Source of the DNA: Caulobacteraceae bacterium
Lineage (GTDB): Bacteria; Pseudomonadota; Alphaproteobacteria; Caulobacterales; Caulobacteraceae
Length of the DNA stretch: 64,000 bases
Assembly (NCBI GenBank): GCA_030446805.1
Contig: JAUJMO010000005.1
Location: 24,022-88,021 of the forward strand
Direction of reading: 5' to 3'
The notes under the pieces are model-generated. The model was not told where the DNA came from. It ran no database searches and was given only the letters and a program-made list of their open reading frames with translations. Within the stretch, counting starts at the first letter, position 1; every line of letters starts with the position of its first letter. Position numbers and translations under genes: made by a program. Below are positions 54,572-63,907 of the stretch, one piece after another.

Positions 54572-55001
54572 GCCGCCTCCAATCCCCGTGCGCGGTGATC
54601 CGGGCCCGCCGTCCCGCGCCTTCGTGCGCCAACTCGACCTCGAGCGTGTGCGCGGACGCACGCCGACCTTCCAGTCGCTCCGGCCATTCGATCAGGACCG
54701 CGCCCTCGTCCACCGCCTCGTCCAGCCCGAGTTCCCGCGCCTGGGCCGGTCCGCTCAAACGGTACAGGTCGAAGTGCGCCACCGGAAAGTCCGGCCCGTC
54801 ATAGGTCTGCACCAGGGTGAAGGTCGGGCTGGGCGCCTCCTCCTCCGGCGTGGTCAGGGCGCGGATGGCGGCCCGCGCCAAGGTGGTCTTGCCCGCTCCC
54901 AGCCCGCCTTTCAGGTGCACCGCGTCGCCCCGCCGCAGCGCGCGCGCGACGGCCCGGCCCAGGCGCGCGGTGGCGGCTTCGTCCTCCAGGGGCAGTTCCA
55001 T
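54555..55001 (-). CDS. tsaE: tRNA threonylcarbamoyladenosine biosynthesis ATPase TsaE
   Basis: A 148-residue P-loop ATPase. Walker A is LKGGLGAGKTTLARA, and PTFTLVQTY, HFDLYRL and EWPERL are the other TsaE signatures. With TsaB, TsaC and TsaD it makes t6A37 in tRNAs decoding ANN codons. It heads the coupled run tsaE-amgK-murU-addB-addA on the minus strand, divergent from the ferredoxin gene with a 101-base gap. Confidence 0.94.
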   Translation of the reverse strand: MELPLEDEAATARLGRAVARALRRGDAVHLKGGLGAGKTTLARAAIRALTTPEEEAPSPTFTLVQTYDGPDFPVAHFDLYRLSGPAQARELGLDEAVDEGAVLIEWPERLEGRRASAHTLEVELAHEGAGRRARITAHGDWRRRDLRL

Positions 55002-55066
55002 GTCGCGGGATTCGCATGCGTTCCCGCCGTCGGCAAGCTTGCGCGCGGGGGCTCCGTCCGGAATAG

Positions 55067-55441
<375 letters not shown>

Positions 55442-55736
55442 GCCCGCGGATGCGGGCCCCGCTCAGCCCTTTGTTCGACACGCGGCAGGCCGTCGAACTC
55501 AGAAAAGGGGCCGCGCCCGAACGGCGTCGCGCGGAGCGGGGGTCAAGGTTGCGCGCCAGCGCCCCGCAGGGGCCCCTTGACGCCCGCGAGCAGGCGCGCT
55601 CCAGCCCCGGGGGCAGGTCGCGGGCCAGATGAAGGCGTGGCCTTGGCCCCCTCGCCCGGGTGGGGTCGGGACGCTTCAGTTCTCTGCGGCGCGCGCCTGA
55701 ACAAGCGGGGGCCGGGGCCTCCGTGGCGACGTGCAG
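55442..55736. other. Intergenic region between ferredoxin gene and divL
   Basis: 295 bases between convergent genes with no gene recognised. A hairpin GCCCGC-GGAT-GCGGGC (55442-55457) directly follows the ferredoxin stop and is trailed at a distance by CCTTTGTT, perhaps a weak terminator. The rest is GC-rich and without repeats I can support. Confidence 0.4.
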
Positions 55737-58046
55737 CTAAGCCGCGACCAGGGCCTTGACCAGCGCCCACGCGCGCTCGGGCAGGTGGCAGATGAAGGTG
55801 GCCCCCTCGCCCGGAACGCTTTCCAGCGCCACCCAGCCGCCGTGCAGCTCGACCAGGGCCTTGACCAGCGCCAGCCCCAGGCCGGGACCGCCCCGGTCCC
55901 GGCTGGTGAAGCGGTCGAAGATGTGCGCCTGGACGTGGAAGGGGATGCCGCGGCCGCTGTCCTGCACCGAGATCTGCACCTCGCCGAAGGTCCGCCGCGC
56001 GCCCAGCTTCACCGTGCCGCCGGGCGTGGCCGCCCGGATGGCGTTCTCCATCAGGTGATCGAGGATCTGGGCGAGCCGCCGCGCATCCGCCCGGATCACG
56101 CCGGCCAGCTCGTCGGCGGTGATCTCCACCGTGACCTCGCCCGCCTCCGCCTCGCGGTTGCTGCGGTCGCGGGCGGCGCAAAGGAGCTGGCGGACATCCA
56201 CATCGCCCAGCACCAGCGCCATCTCCCCGGCGTCCATCATGGCCATGTCCAGGACGTCGTCGATGGAGCGCGCCAGTTGCGCGGCGGCCGTGCGCACCGC
56301 CGCCAGGTGACCGCGCGCCCGGTCGGGCAAGGCCGAGGCCTGCCGGTCGAGCAGCTCGCTGTAGCCGATGATGGTGGTGAGCGGCGTGCGCAGCTCGTAG
56401 GAGACGTTGCCCACGAAGTCGCGCTTGAGCTTCTCCGCCTCCGCCAGGGCGGTCTCCCGCCGGGCCAGCGCCCCTTCGAGCTCGCGCGTGGCGGTCACGT
56501 CCGTAAAGGCGATCAGCGTCGCCCCGTCGGGCAGGGGACGGGTCTGGAATGCGATCACCCGGCGGTCGCTGGTCCGCGCCTCGCCGCTGATGGCCGCGCG
56601 GGCCTGGGGATCGGGGTCGGCCACGCGTGCCTTGAGGTCGCGCCAGAACTGCATGTCGTGCAGCAGGGGCACGCACATCTCGGCCACGGTGTCGAAGTCC
56701 GTCGCGTCCCCGATCGCCTCGTGCGGAATGTTCCAGAACCGCTCAAAGGCCTCATTATGCAGCCGCAGCCGCCCGTCGGACCCGAACACGGCCACCGCGT
56801 CGTTCAGCTTGTCCAGCGTGGCCTGCTGCACCTTGATGAGCGAATTGTACTGCGCCTTGAGCCGGACCTCGCCCGTGATGTCGGCGAACAGCAGCAGCAG
56901 TCCCCCGAGCGGGTGAGGTTGCCTGACGACGCGGAGGGTTCGGCCGTCCGGCAGGCTCCAGAGCTCGTCCGGGGGCGCATCCAGGGTCTCGTAGAAGCCC
57001 AGCTCGCGAGCGCGCCACACGCCGTAATCAACCGTCTCGGGCAGGCGCCGGCGCTGGCGCAGGCGGTCCAGAACCTCCGCATGGCTGGGCCGCTCGGCCA
57101 GCCAGGCGGGTTCCAGGCCCCACAGGTGGGCGAAGGCCGTGTTGTGGAAGCTGAGCCGCTTGGCGCTGTCGAAGATGGCCACCGCGTCCGCGAGATGGTT
57201 CAGCGTCTCGTCGTGCGCCTCCACGTGGCGCTTGAGAACGTCGCGGCTTTCCTCGGCTTCGGTCACGTCCAGCGCCCAGCCGGCCGCCCCCCCGCCCTCC
57301 AAAGGCTCGGCCACCACACGGAAGGCGCGACGCTGCCCTCCGACGGCCACCCAGCGAACGGTTTCGCGTCGGGCGCCGCCGCCGGCCGCTTCGGCCGCCG
57401 CGGCGTCCGCACCCTGGTCGAAGCCGAGACCACGCTCCACAGCGTCGTCGACGCTGGAAGCGCCCACAGCCTTGAGCCAGGCGCGGTTCGCCCAGCGCAG
57501 CCTCCGGTCGGCCCCGGTGATCCAGGCCGGTGTATCCTGCCCGTCCAGCACTGCGGCGAAGCGGCTGGCCGACGGCAGCTCCGTTTCGATAGCCGGCGAC
57601 AGGCGCAGCCAGGCGAACACGCCGGCCGTGCGGCCCTCCACCAGCACGGATCCGTTGGGTCCGCGCGCCTCGAAGGACAGCGGCTCTCCCCGTTCGCACA
57701 GGGCGGCGAGCTTGCGCGCATGATCCGGGTTGGCGTCGGCCAAGGCGGCCACCATGGCGCCCGGGTCCGGCTCCGAGCCCAGCGCTTCGGCGCAGAGCTG
57801 CAGGCTGTCCTCGCCGGAGGCCAGGCGCGCCCGCCCGTCCTCCAGGATGACCACCGCACTGTCAAAAGCTTCGGCCCCGGCCTGGGCCGCTTCCGTGCTG
57901 AGCTCCAGCTCCGCCAGCTTGCGCTGCAGCGCCGCCACGCGCCGCTCCTCGCGGCGGCGCACCATAAAGGCCCACACCGTGACCGCCAGCGCCAGAAACA
58001 CCGCCCCTGCGGTCGCCACGAAGGCTGCGTCGGAACCGGCCATCAC
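55737..58046 (-). CDS. divL: Cell-fate pseudo-histidine kinase DivL
   Basis: A 769-residue membrane-anchored protein with one N-terminal helix (residues 8-30), a long PAS-rich sensory region (about 160-530) and a kinase-like core. At the phosphoacceptor position the HisKA box reads VGNVSYELRTPL, with Tyr550 replacing histidine, the hallmark of DivL; the HATPase motifs (HLMENAIRAA, DSGRGIPF, GGPGLGLAL) are kept. Length and tyrosine position equal Caulobacter DivL, which links DivK to CckA-CtrA. It follows ahcY by 36 bases on the same strand. Confidence 0.95.
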   Translation of the reverse strand: MMAGSDAAFVATAGAVFLALAVTVWAFMVRRREERRVAALQRKLAELELSTEAAQAGAEAFDSAVVILEDGRARLASGEDSLQLCAEALGSEPDPGAMVAALADANPDHARKLAALCERGEPLSFEARGPNGSVLVEGRTAGVFAWLRLSPAIETELPSASRFAAVLDGQDTPAWITGADRRLRWANRAWLKAVGASSVDDAVERGLGFDQGADAAAAEAAGGGARRETVRWVAVGGQRRAFRVVAEPLEGGGAAGWALDVTEAEESRDVLKRHVEAHDETLNHLADAVAIFDSAKRLSFHNTAFAHLWGLEPAWLAERPSHAEVLDRLRQRRRLPETVDYGVWRARELGFYETLDAPPDELWSLPDGRTLRVVRQPHPLGGLLLLFADITGEVRLKAQYNSLIKVQQATLDKLNDAVAVFGSDGRLRLHNEAFERFWNIPHEAIGDATDFDTVAEMCVPLLHDMQFWRDLKARVADPDPQARAAISGEARTSDRRVIAFQTRPLPDGATLIAFTDVTATRELEGALARRETALAEAEKLKRDFVGNVSYELRTPLTTIIGYSELLDRQASALPDRARGHLAAVRTAAAQLARSIDDVLDMAMMDAGEMALVLGDVDVRQLLCAARDRSNREAEAGEVTVEITADELAGVIRADARRLAQILDHLMENAIRAATPGGTVKLGARRTFGEVQISVQDSGRGIPFHVQAHIFDRFTSRDRGGPGLGLALVKALVELHGGWVALESVPGEGATFICHLPERAWALVKALVAA

Positions 58047-58082
58047 TTCCCCGAATCGGGGTTCAGCTTAGCCTGACCCCGA

Positions 58083-59474
58083 TCAGTAGCGGTAGTGCTC
58101 CGGCTTGAAGGGTCCGGCCGGCGGCACGCCGATGTAGGCCGCCTGCTCCGGCTTCAGCGGGGTCAGCTTCACGCCCAGTTTGTCGAGGTGCAGGGCCGCC
58201 ACCTTCTCGTCCAGCCGCTTGGGCAGAGTGTAGACCTTGTCTTCATAGGCTTGCTTGTTGGTCCACAGCTCCATCTGGGCCAGGGTTTGGTTGGTGAAGC
58301 TGGCGCTCATCACAAAGGACGGGTGCCCCGTGGCGTTGCCCAGGTTCACGAGCCGGCCTTCCGACAGCACGATGATCTTCTTGCCGTCCGGGAACTCCAC
58401 ATGGTGGACCTGCGGCTTGATCTCGTCCCACTTGAAGTTGCGCAGGCCCCCGATCTGGATCTCGGAGTCGAAGTGCCCGATGTTGCACACGATGGCGTTG
58501 TTCTTCATCGCCCGCATGTGGTCCACGGTGATGACGTCCTTGTTGCCGGTCGCGGTCACGAAGATGTCGGCGTAGTTGACCGCATCCTCGACCGTCTTGA
58601 CCTCGTAACCCTCCATGGCCGCCTGCAGGGCGCAGATCGGGTCGACCTCCGTCACGATCACGCGGGCGCCGCCTTGGCGCAGGGACGCGGCCGAGCCCTT
58701 GCCCACGTCGCCGTAGCCGCAGACAACCGCCACCTTGCCGGACAGCATGACGTCCGTGCCGCGGCGGATGGCGTCCACCAGCGACTCGCGGCAGCCGTAC
58801 AGGTTGTCGAACTTCGACTTGGTGACGCTGTCGTTGACGTTGATGGCGGGAAAGGGAAGCTCGCCCCGCTGCGCCATCTGGTAGAGGCGGTGGACGCCGG
58901 TCGTGGTCTCCTCCGAAACGCCGCCGATGCTGTCGCGGATGGCGGAGTAGAAGCCGGGCTTCTCGCGCAGGTAGCGCTTCATCACGGCGTAGAGCGCCTC
59001 CTCCTCCTCGTTTTCGGGCTTGTCGAGGACCGAGGCGTCCTTCTCGGCTTTAGGGCCCAGCACGCAGAGCAGGGTCGCGTCGCCGCCATCGTCGAGGATG
59101 AGGTTGGGATGGCCGCCGTCGGCCCATTCGAAGATCTTGTGGGCGTACTCCCAATACTCCTGCAGCGTCTCGCCCTTGACGGCGAAGACGGGCGTGCCGG
59201 TCTCGGCGATGGCGGCGGCGGCGTGGTCCTGGGTCGAGAAGATGTTGCACGACGCCCAGCGCACCGTGGCGCCCAGGGCCTGCAGGGTCTCGATCAGCAC
59301 CGCGGTCTGGATCGTCATGTGCAGGGAGCCCGCGATCCGGGCGCCCTTGAGAGGCTGTTCGGCGCCGAACTCGCGACGGAGCGCCATAAGCCCCGGCATC
59401 TCCGTTTCGGCGATCTCGATCTCCTTGCGGCCCCAGGGGGCAAGGGAGAGATCGCGAACGATATGGTCGACCAT
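58083..59474 (-). CDS. ahcY: Adenosylhomocysteinase
   Basis: A 463-residue NAD-dependent hydrolase of S-adenosylhomocysteine, sustaining methylation. NAD-binding [16 protein letters not shown], the substrate signature [15 protein letters not shown], and the C-terminal KPEHYRY are conserved. The ATG at 59474 has GAGG eight bases upstream; a longer frame to 59540 is not homologous. In Caulobacter-like bacteria methylation by CcrM makes this enzyme relevant to the cell cycle. Located just upstream of divL. Confidence 0.96.
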   Translation of the reverse strand: MVDHIVRDLSLAPWGRKEIEIAETEMPGLMALRREFGAEQPLKGARIAGSLHMTIQTAVLIETLQALGATVRWASCNIFSTQDHAAAAIAETGTPVFAVKGETLQEYWEYAHKIFEWADGGHPNLILDDGGDATLLCVLGPKAEKDASVLDKPENEEEEALYAVMKRYLREKPGFYSAIRDSIGGVSEETTTGVHRLYQMAQRGELPFPAINVNDSVTKSKFDNLYGCRESLVDAIRRGTDVMLSGKVAVVCGYGDVGKGSAASLRQGGARVIVTEVDPICALQAAMEGYEVKTVEDAVNYADIFVTATGNKDVITVDHMRAMKNNAIVCNIGHFDSEIQIGGLRNFKWDEIKPQVHHVEFPDGKKIIVLSEGRLVNLGNATGHPSFVMSASFTNQTLAQMELWTNKQAYEDKVYTLPKRLDEKVAALHLDKLGVKLTPLKPEQAAYIGVPPAGPFKPEHYRY

Positions 59475-59550
59475 GCTTGGAACCTCGGGCGGGGACGGGC
59501 GCGATATAGCCGCCCGGAGCCCAGGCGGCAACGCACACATAAGGATGTCT

Positions 59551-59757
59551 TTATGTCACTTGCTGGTAGCCGAAGCTGTCCCTCACCTGCTCGGCGAAGA
59601 AGCGGCCCTTGCTTTCCGCCCGGAGGAAGTCGGCGTAGAGGGCCGGCGGAACCTCGAAATAGGCGTAACCGTCGCCGTCGATGAAGATCACCAGCAGGGT
59701 GCGCGAACTCGGCTCGTAGTCGATCCCGCGGATGGCGCTGGACTCGACGGCCGGCAT
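59551..59757 (-). CDS. KTSC domain protein
   Basis: A 68-residue protein made up of a single KTSC domain: [19 protein letters not shown], then the [19 protein letters not shown] segment and the C-terminal SFGY. KTSC proteins are small and of unknown function, sometimes near RNA-related genes. It starts one base after the rimM stop and so is in the ffh-rpsP-rimM transcript, where trmD is usually found. Confidence 0.8.
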   Translation of the reverse strand: MPAVESSAIRGIDYEPSSRTLLVIFIDGDGYAYFEVPPALYADFLRAESKGRFFAEQVRDSFGYQQVT

Positions 59758-59758
59758 C

Positions 59759-60265
59759 TCACTCCGTCTCCTCCGGGCGGACGGCGATCAGGCGTCGCTC
59801 CCCCAGCCGCACCTCCGGCACGGCGTCGCGTGTGAAGGGGAGCATCCAGCTTGGCTGGCCTTCGCCAGGGTCGATCTCGAGAAGGTCTCCCGCGCGGTAG
59901 TTCTGTACCGATTTCACCACGCCCAGCGGTTCGCCCCCGGGGGTCTCGGCCCTCAGGCCGATCAGGTCGGCGAGGTAGAACTCGTCCTCCTCCGGCTCCG
60001 GCAGGGCGCCGCGCGGAACGAACAAGCGCAGCCCGCGCAGCGACTCGGCCTGTTCGCGAGTGGCGACCTCCTCCGCACGGGCGATCACCGCGTCCTTGAC
60101 CGCACGCCCGCCGGTCAGGGTGAGCGCCGGCGTTCCGTCCTCCCGCAGGAGCCTGCCGTAGCCCACCAGGGCCAGCGGCGCCTCCGTGTAGCTGGTGATG
60201 CGCAGCTCGCCGCGGACGCCGAAAGCGCCCGCGACCCGCCCCACGAGGATGAGGGCCGCGCTCAT
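59759..60265 (-). CDS. rimM: 16S rRNA processing protein RimM
   Basis: A 168-residue RimM: N-terminal RimM domain (LVGRVAGAFGVRGELRI) and C-terminal PRC-barrel (YLADLIGLRAET and the EIDPGEGQPSWMLPFTRDAVPEV segment). It assists maturation of the 30S head by binding S19. The gap to rpsP is 29 bases. The usual trmD and rplS do not follow; a KTSC gene does. Confidence 0.95.
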   Translation of the reverse strand: MSAALILVGRVAGAFGVRGELRITSYTEAPLALVGYGRLLREDGTPALTLTGGRAVKDAVIARAEEVATREQAESLRGLRLFVPRGALPEPEEDEFYLADLIGLRAETPGGEPLGVVKSVQNYRAGDLLEIDPGEGQPSWMLPFTRDAVPEVRLGERRLIAVRPEETE

Positions 60266-60294
60266 CGCGTCCTCCGTCTCTTTCCCTGGAAAGC

Positions 60295-60762
60295 TTAGGA
60301 GGGCTGCGCTTCGGTGTCGGCGACCGTATCGACGTCGCCGGCCGGAACCTCGTCCGCCAGGGCGGGCTCGTCAGCGGCGGGCGCAGCAGCGGCCTCCGCC
60401 CGCGCGGCGGCTTCGGCTTCGGCGCGGTCGGCGTCACGCTGGGCGCGTTCGGCGGAGCGTTCCTGGGCCTTTTTGCCCGGGGCGCCCTTGGCGGGGTTGT
60501 TGCCGGGCGCCCACTGCACCAGGCCCTCGTTGCTCAGGAAACGAGCCACGCGGTCGGTCGGCTGGGCGCCCTTGCTCAGCCACTCGGTGATGCGCTCGCT
60601 CTTGAGCTTGATGCGGTCCGGGCTGTCCTTGGCCAGCAGCGGATTATAGCTGCCCACGCGTTCGATGAACCTGCCGTCGCGGGGCGAGCGGCTGTCGGCC
60701 ACGACGATCTGGTAGTAGGGGCGCTTCTTGGCGCCGCCGCGGGCGAGACGGATCTTCAGCAT
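60295..60762 (-). CDS. rpsP: 30S ribosomal protein S16
   Basis: A 155-residue S16. Residues 1-80 are the conserved protein ([38 protein letters not shown]). After about residue 82 there is a low-complexity tail rich in Ala, Glu and charged residues, about twice the usual length; such tails are common in alphaproteobacterial S16. It is 12 bases from the ffh stop. Confidence 0.95.
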   Translation of the reverse strand: MLKIRLARGGAKKRPYYQIVVADSRSPRDGRFIERVGSYNPLLAKDSPDRIKLKSERITEWLSKGAQPTDRVARFLSNEGLVQWAPGNNPAKGAPGKKAQERSAERAQRDADRAEAEAAARAEAAAAPAADEPALADEVPAGDVDTVADTEAQPS

Positions 60763-60774
60763 CGAGAGTGGTCC

Positions 60775-62349
60775 TTAGCTCTTTTTGAAGCCGGGGAAGC
60801 CGCCGCCCAATCCGGGCAGGCCTCCAAGGCCGGGGAGGCCGCCCGAAGGCGGCGGGGTTTGATCGGGGGACGGCAGCTTGCCGCCTCCCAGGGCTTTCAG
60901 TCGGGCCAGGTCGGGACCGCCCAGGGCGGGCGCGCCCGCCCCCATGCCGGGGGCCCCGCCCGGGCCGCCCATGCCCATGGCCTGGGCCAATTGGGCGAAA
61001 CCGCGTCCGCCGCCCTTGCCCATGGCCTTGAACATATCGGCCATCTGGCGGTGCTGCTTGAGCAGGCGGTTCAGCTCGGCCACCTCCACGCCCGCGCCCT
61101 TGGCGATCCGGCGCTTGCGTGAGGCGTTCAGGATTTCGGGCTTCTTGCGCTCGGCCCTGGTCATGGCGCTGATGATGGCTTCCTGCCGCTTCAGCGCCTT
61201 GTCGCCACCGGCCAGATCCGCGTCGGCGAGCTGCTTTTTGATTTTCTGCACGCCGGGCAGCAGGCCCATGATCCCGCCCATCCCGCCCATCTTCTGCAGT
61301 TGCTGCAGTTGGCTGCGGAGGTCGTCCAGGTCGAACTGCCCTTTGGCCAGCTTGCGGGCCGTGCGTTCGGCCGCGGCCTGGTCCATGTCTTGGGCGGCGC
61401 GCTCGACCAGGCCCACCACGTCGCCCATGCCCAGGATGCGCCCGGCGACCCGCTGAGCGTCGAAGGGTTCGAGCGCATCGATCTTCTCGCCCGACCCCAG
61501 GAACTTGATCGGCAGGCCCGTGACCGCGCGCATGGACAGCGCCGCCCCGCCGCGGCTGTCGCCGTCCGTCCGCGTCAGCACCAGACCCGTCAGCGGCAGG
61601 CGCTCGTGGAAGGCCCGGGCGGTGCGCACCGCGTCCTGGCCGGTCAGGCTGTCGGCCACCAGCAGGGTCTCGGTCGGCGAAGAGACGCGGGCGATCTCCG
61701 CCGCCTCGTTCATCATCGCCTCGTCCAGGGTGATGCGGCCGGCGGTGTCCAGGATGATCACGTCATAGCCGCCGAGCCGGCCCGCGTTCAGCGCGCGGCG
61801 GGCGATGTCGGGCGCGGTCTGCCCCGCCACGATCGGCAAGGTGTCGACTTGCGCCTGTTCGCCGAGCGTCGCCAGCTGCTCCATGGCCGCGGGGCGTCGC
61901 GTGTCCAGGCTGGCCATCAGCACGCGCTTGCGACCCGTTCCGCCCATTCCGGCGCCAACGGGGCCGCCCCTTTGCAGCCGGAGCCCCAGCTTGGCGGCGG
62001 TGGTGGTTTTGCCCGAGCCCTGCAGCCCGGCCATCATGATCACGGCCGGCGGATTGACGTTCAGGTCCAGGTCGGTGGGCGTGTCGCCACCCAGCATCTC
62101 GACCAGCCCGTCGTGGACGATCTTGACCACCTGCTCCGACGGCTTGACCGAGCGCAACACGGCCTCGCCCGTGGCCTGCTCGCGGGCCCGGCTGATGAAC
62201 TCCTTGACCACCGGCAGGGCCACATCGGCCTCCAGCAGGGCCACGCGCACCTCGCGCATGGCCTCGTCGACGTCGGCCGCCGACAGCACGCCGCGACCGG
62301 TCAACCGGTCGAAGGTCGCGCCTAATCTGTCGCCCAGGCTCTCGAACAT
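60775..62349 (-). CDS. ffh: Signal recognition particle protein Ffh
   Basis: A 524-residue SRP GTPase: N domain (MFESLGDRLGATFDRL), G domain with GLQGSGKTTTAAKL, DTAGR and TRTDGDSRGG, and a methionine-rich M domain binding 4.5S RNA and signal peptides (QMADMFKAMG), ending in a Gly/Pro tail. The ATG at 62349 follows GAGG; a GTG one codon before is the alternative. First gene of ffh-rpsP-rimM. No SRP RNA gene was found near it. Confidence 0.96.
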   Translation of the reverse strand: MFESLGDRLGATFDRLTGRGVLSAADVDEAMREVRVALLEADVALPVVKEFISRAREQATGEAVLRSVKPSEQVVKIVHDGLVEMLGGDTPTDLDLNVNPPAVIMMAGLQGSGKTTTAAKLGLRLQRGGPVGAGMGGTGRKRVLMASLDTRRPAAMEQLATLGEQAQVDTLPIVAGQTAPDIARRALNAGRLGGYDVIILDTAGRITLDEAMMNEAAEIARVSSPTETLLVADSLTGQDAVRTARAFHERLPLTGLVLTRTDGDSRGGAALSMRAVTGLPIKFLGSGEKIDALEPFDAQRVAGRILGMGDVVGLVERAAQDMDQAAAERTARKLAKGQFDLDDLRSQLQQLQKMGGMGGIMGLLPGVQKIKKQLADADLAGGDKALKRQEAIISAMTRAERKKPEILNASRKRRIAKGAGVEVAELNRLLKQHRQMADMFKAMGKGGGRGFAQLAQAMGMGGPGGAPGMGAGAPALGGPDLARLKALGGGKLPSPDQTPPPSGGLPGLGGLPGLGGGFPGFKKS

Positions 62350-62352
62350 CAC

Positions 62353-62636
62353 CCTACCTCACGCGCCAACGCCGCTGCCCTGTCTTCGTTGACGTCGGAG
62401 GCGCGCAGAAGCGCGCCCCCGTGGACGATCACGTCGACGGGGGTCCTCCCCGTCCTCAGCCGGCAGATGGGCGCCGGGGTCGTGACGGTGGAGGGCGACA
62501 AACGCCCAAAAGGACGAGCTTGCGCCGGAAGCGCGGGGCTATGGCCCGGACGGGCCCGCTGGTCAAGCCTGAGCTTCGCCCCCGGTCGCGGCAGGCGAGG
62601 GCCGGGCGTGTCGGCCCGGTCCCGCTCCCAGGTCGT
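62353..62636. other. Intergenic region between crp-like gene and ffh
   Basis: 284 bases upstream of ffh on the minus strand. It must hold the promoter of the ffh operon and the end of the preceding crp-like transcript. I saw no tRNA, SRP RNA consensus, clear terminator or further gene in it. Confidence 0.5.
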
Positions 62637-63383
62637 TCAGACCGGCCGGAGCGCGGCCTTTGTCCGCTTCTGCGCCGCAGCGTAGCATTCGCAGCTGGCC
62701 CGCTCGAGCGCCGGGCGGCTCAGCACGGTGATGCGGCCGCGCTTGTAGCCGATGGCGCCCGACTTCTGCAGCGCGCTGGCCACCGCGGTGACCGTGGTGC
62801 GCTGGGCGCCCAGCATTTCGCCCAGAAACTCCTGGGTGAGGGGCAGGATCTCCGCGCCCGCCCGGTCGTGTGAGTTGAGCAGCCATTTCGCCAGCCGCGG
62901 CTCCAGCCGGTGCACCGCGTTGCAGGCGGCGTTCTGCTGCAGCTCCAGCGACGCGCGTCCCGCGTGCAGCTCCATCACGGCCTGCACGCCCGGACGGTTC
63001 CGCGCGAGTTCGCGCAGGCGCGCGGCGTCCACCCGCAGGGCTTCGCCCGGCAGCTGGACGACGCACCGGGCCGCCGCCCGATGGGGGATGGCGTAGGACA
63101 AGGTGTCCGTGGCGCCTTCACGGCCGACCATCAGCGCCTCCACCGCCGAGCCGTCGCCCATGACCACCACCAGGGACATGGCCCCGCTCAGGGGGAAGAA
63201 GACGGCCGTGATCTCGTCGTCGGGTTCGAACAGGATCTGACCCTGCGTCAGGCGCACGCGCTTGCCCGCCCGCTCCAGCGCCTCGCGATCCTCGGCGTCC
63301 AGGCGGGCCAGCAGGGCGTTGTCCGTTGCGATCTGGCCGTTGACGGCGCGGGCCGCCGTTGCAGTCTCCATTTGCACGATCAT
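62637..63383 (-). CDS. Crp/Fnr family transcriptional regulator
   Basis: A 248-residue regulator with an N-terminal cyclic-nucleotide-binding-like beta-barrel (residues 25-140, e.g. QGQILFEPDDEITAVFFPLSG) and a C-terminal Crp-type winged helix (LTQEFLGEMLGAQRTTVTAVASALQKSG). No Fnr-type N-terminal cysteine cluster is present; the closest cysteines are in the barrel (RCVVQL, QNAACNAV) and near the C-terminus (CECY), so the signal is unknown. The ATG at 63383 overlaps the stop of the preceding small gene (ATGA); an inverted repeat before that gene may be its own operator. Confidence 0.88.
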   Translation of the reverse strand: MIVQMETATAARAVNGQIATDNALLARLDAEDREALERAGKRVRLTQGQILFEPDDEITAVFFPLSGAMSLVVVMGDGSAVEALMVGREGATDTLSYAIPHRAAARCVVQLPGEALRVDAARLRELARNRPGVQAVMELHAGRASLELQQNAACNAVHRLEPRLAKWLLNSHDRAGAEILPLTQEFLGEMLGAQRTTVTAVASALQKSGAIGYKRGRITVLSRPALERASCECYAAAQKRTKAALRPV

Positions 63384-63670
63384 GAAGCCACCAGGGTCAA
63401 GTTCGGTTGGCGACGAAAGCTCGCGCCTTCGACCAGGGCCAGTTCGCCGTATTGGTTCTGGGCCAGAACCTCGACCGTCATGCCGGCCCCGCGCATCTCC
63501 CGCGCCATGTCCAGAACGCAGTTCAGCGCGTCCCTTTGCGCGCCGAAACGGCCCACTCGCTCGCCGTCCATGAACAAGCGCCAAGCCCCGTCCATCTCGA
63601 TCACCGCCAGACGCACGCCGGGCGCCCGGTGCGCCTCTTGTTTCCTCCCAACCACATGCCCGTCCAGCAT
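63380..63670 (-). CDS. Small uncharacterised protein coupled to crp-like gene
   Basis: A 96-residue protein with no recognised family. It reads as one small alpha/beta domain with a VIEMDGAWRLFMDGERVGRF strand pair followed by a helix (ALNCVLDMAREM) and a final strand TVEVLAQNQYGE. AAGGAG stands eight bases before the ATG at 63670, and the stop overlaps the crp-like start, so it is real and co-translated. It might modify or sense for the regulator, but that is only inferred from the coupling. Confidence 0.72.
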   Translation of the reverse strand: MLDGHVVGRKQEAHRAPGVRLAVIEMDGAWRLFMDGERVGRFGAQRDALNCVLDMAREMRGAGMTVEVLAQNQYGELALVEGASFRRQPNLTLVAS

Positions 63671-63694
63671 GACCCCGCTCCTTTTTTTTATATT

Positions 63695-63712
63695 TGTTCA
63701 GCAAGGTGAACA
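63695..63712 (-). promoter_or_regulatory. Inverted repeat upstream of the crp-like operon
   Basis: TGTTCA-N6-TGAACA, exact 6-base arms with a 6-base spacer, 25-42 bases upstream of the start at 63670 and directly before an AT-rich stretch (AAATATAAAAAAAA). The N6 spacing is that of Crp-family sites, although the half-site differs from TGTGA. Autoregulation by the encoded Crp-like protein is inferred. Confidence 0.55.
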
Positions 63713-63907
63713 TGCCGCAAGCTTCGTCATGCCTCAATCACTAATGTTAGCCGCCCGACATTTCCGGTGCGACGTTTCGCGCGCCGGTTGCAGAGCAGCT
63801 GAATGGCGAGCCGCCGGGATCCAAGTCGGTCCACGCGGGGCTTCGCAGCACGGCTGCAGGGGCGACCTCCTCCCGGAGGCGCTGGCGTACCCCCGGGGCG
63901 GCGGGCG

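Noticed and set aside
59475-59550. SAH or SAM riboswitch before ahcY
   Set aside because: Only 76 bases separate ahcY from the KTSC gene and I could not find the conserved core of a known SAH or SAM riboswitch; the gene is probably read from the ffh operon or a simple promoter.
62353-62636. SRP (4.5S) RNA gene next to ffh
   Set aside because: The conserved SRP domain sequence (GGTCAGGTCCGGAAGGAAGC-like) is not present on either strand of this interval.
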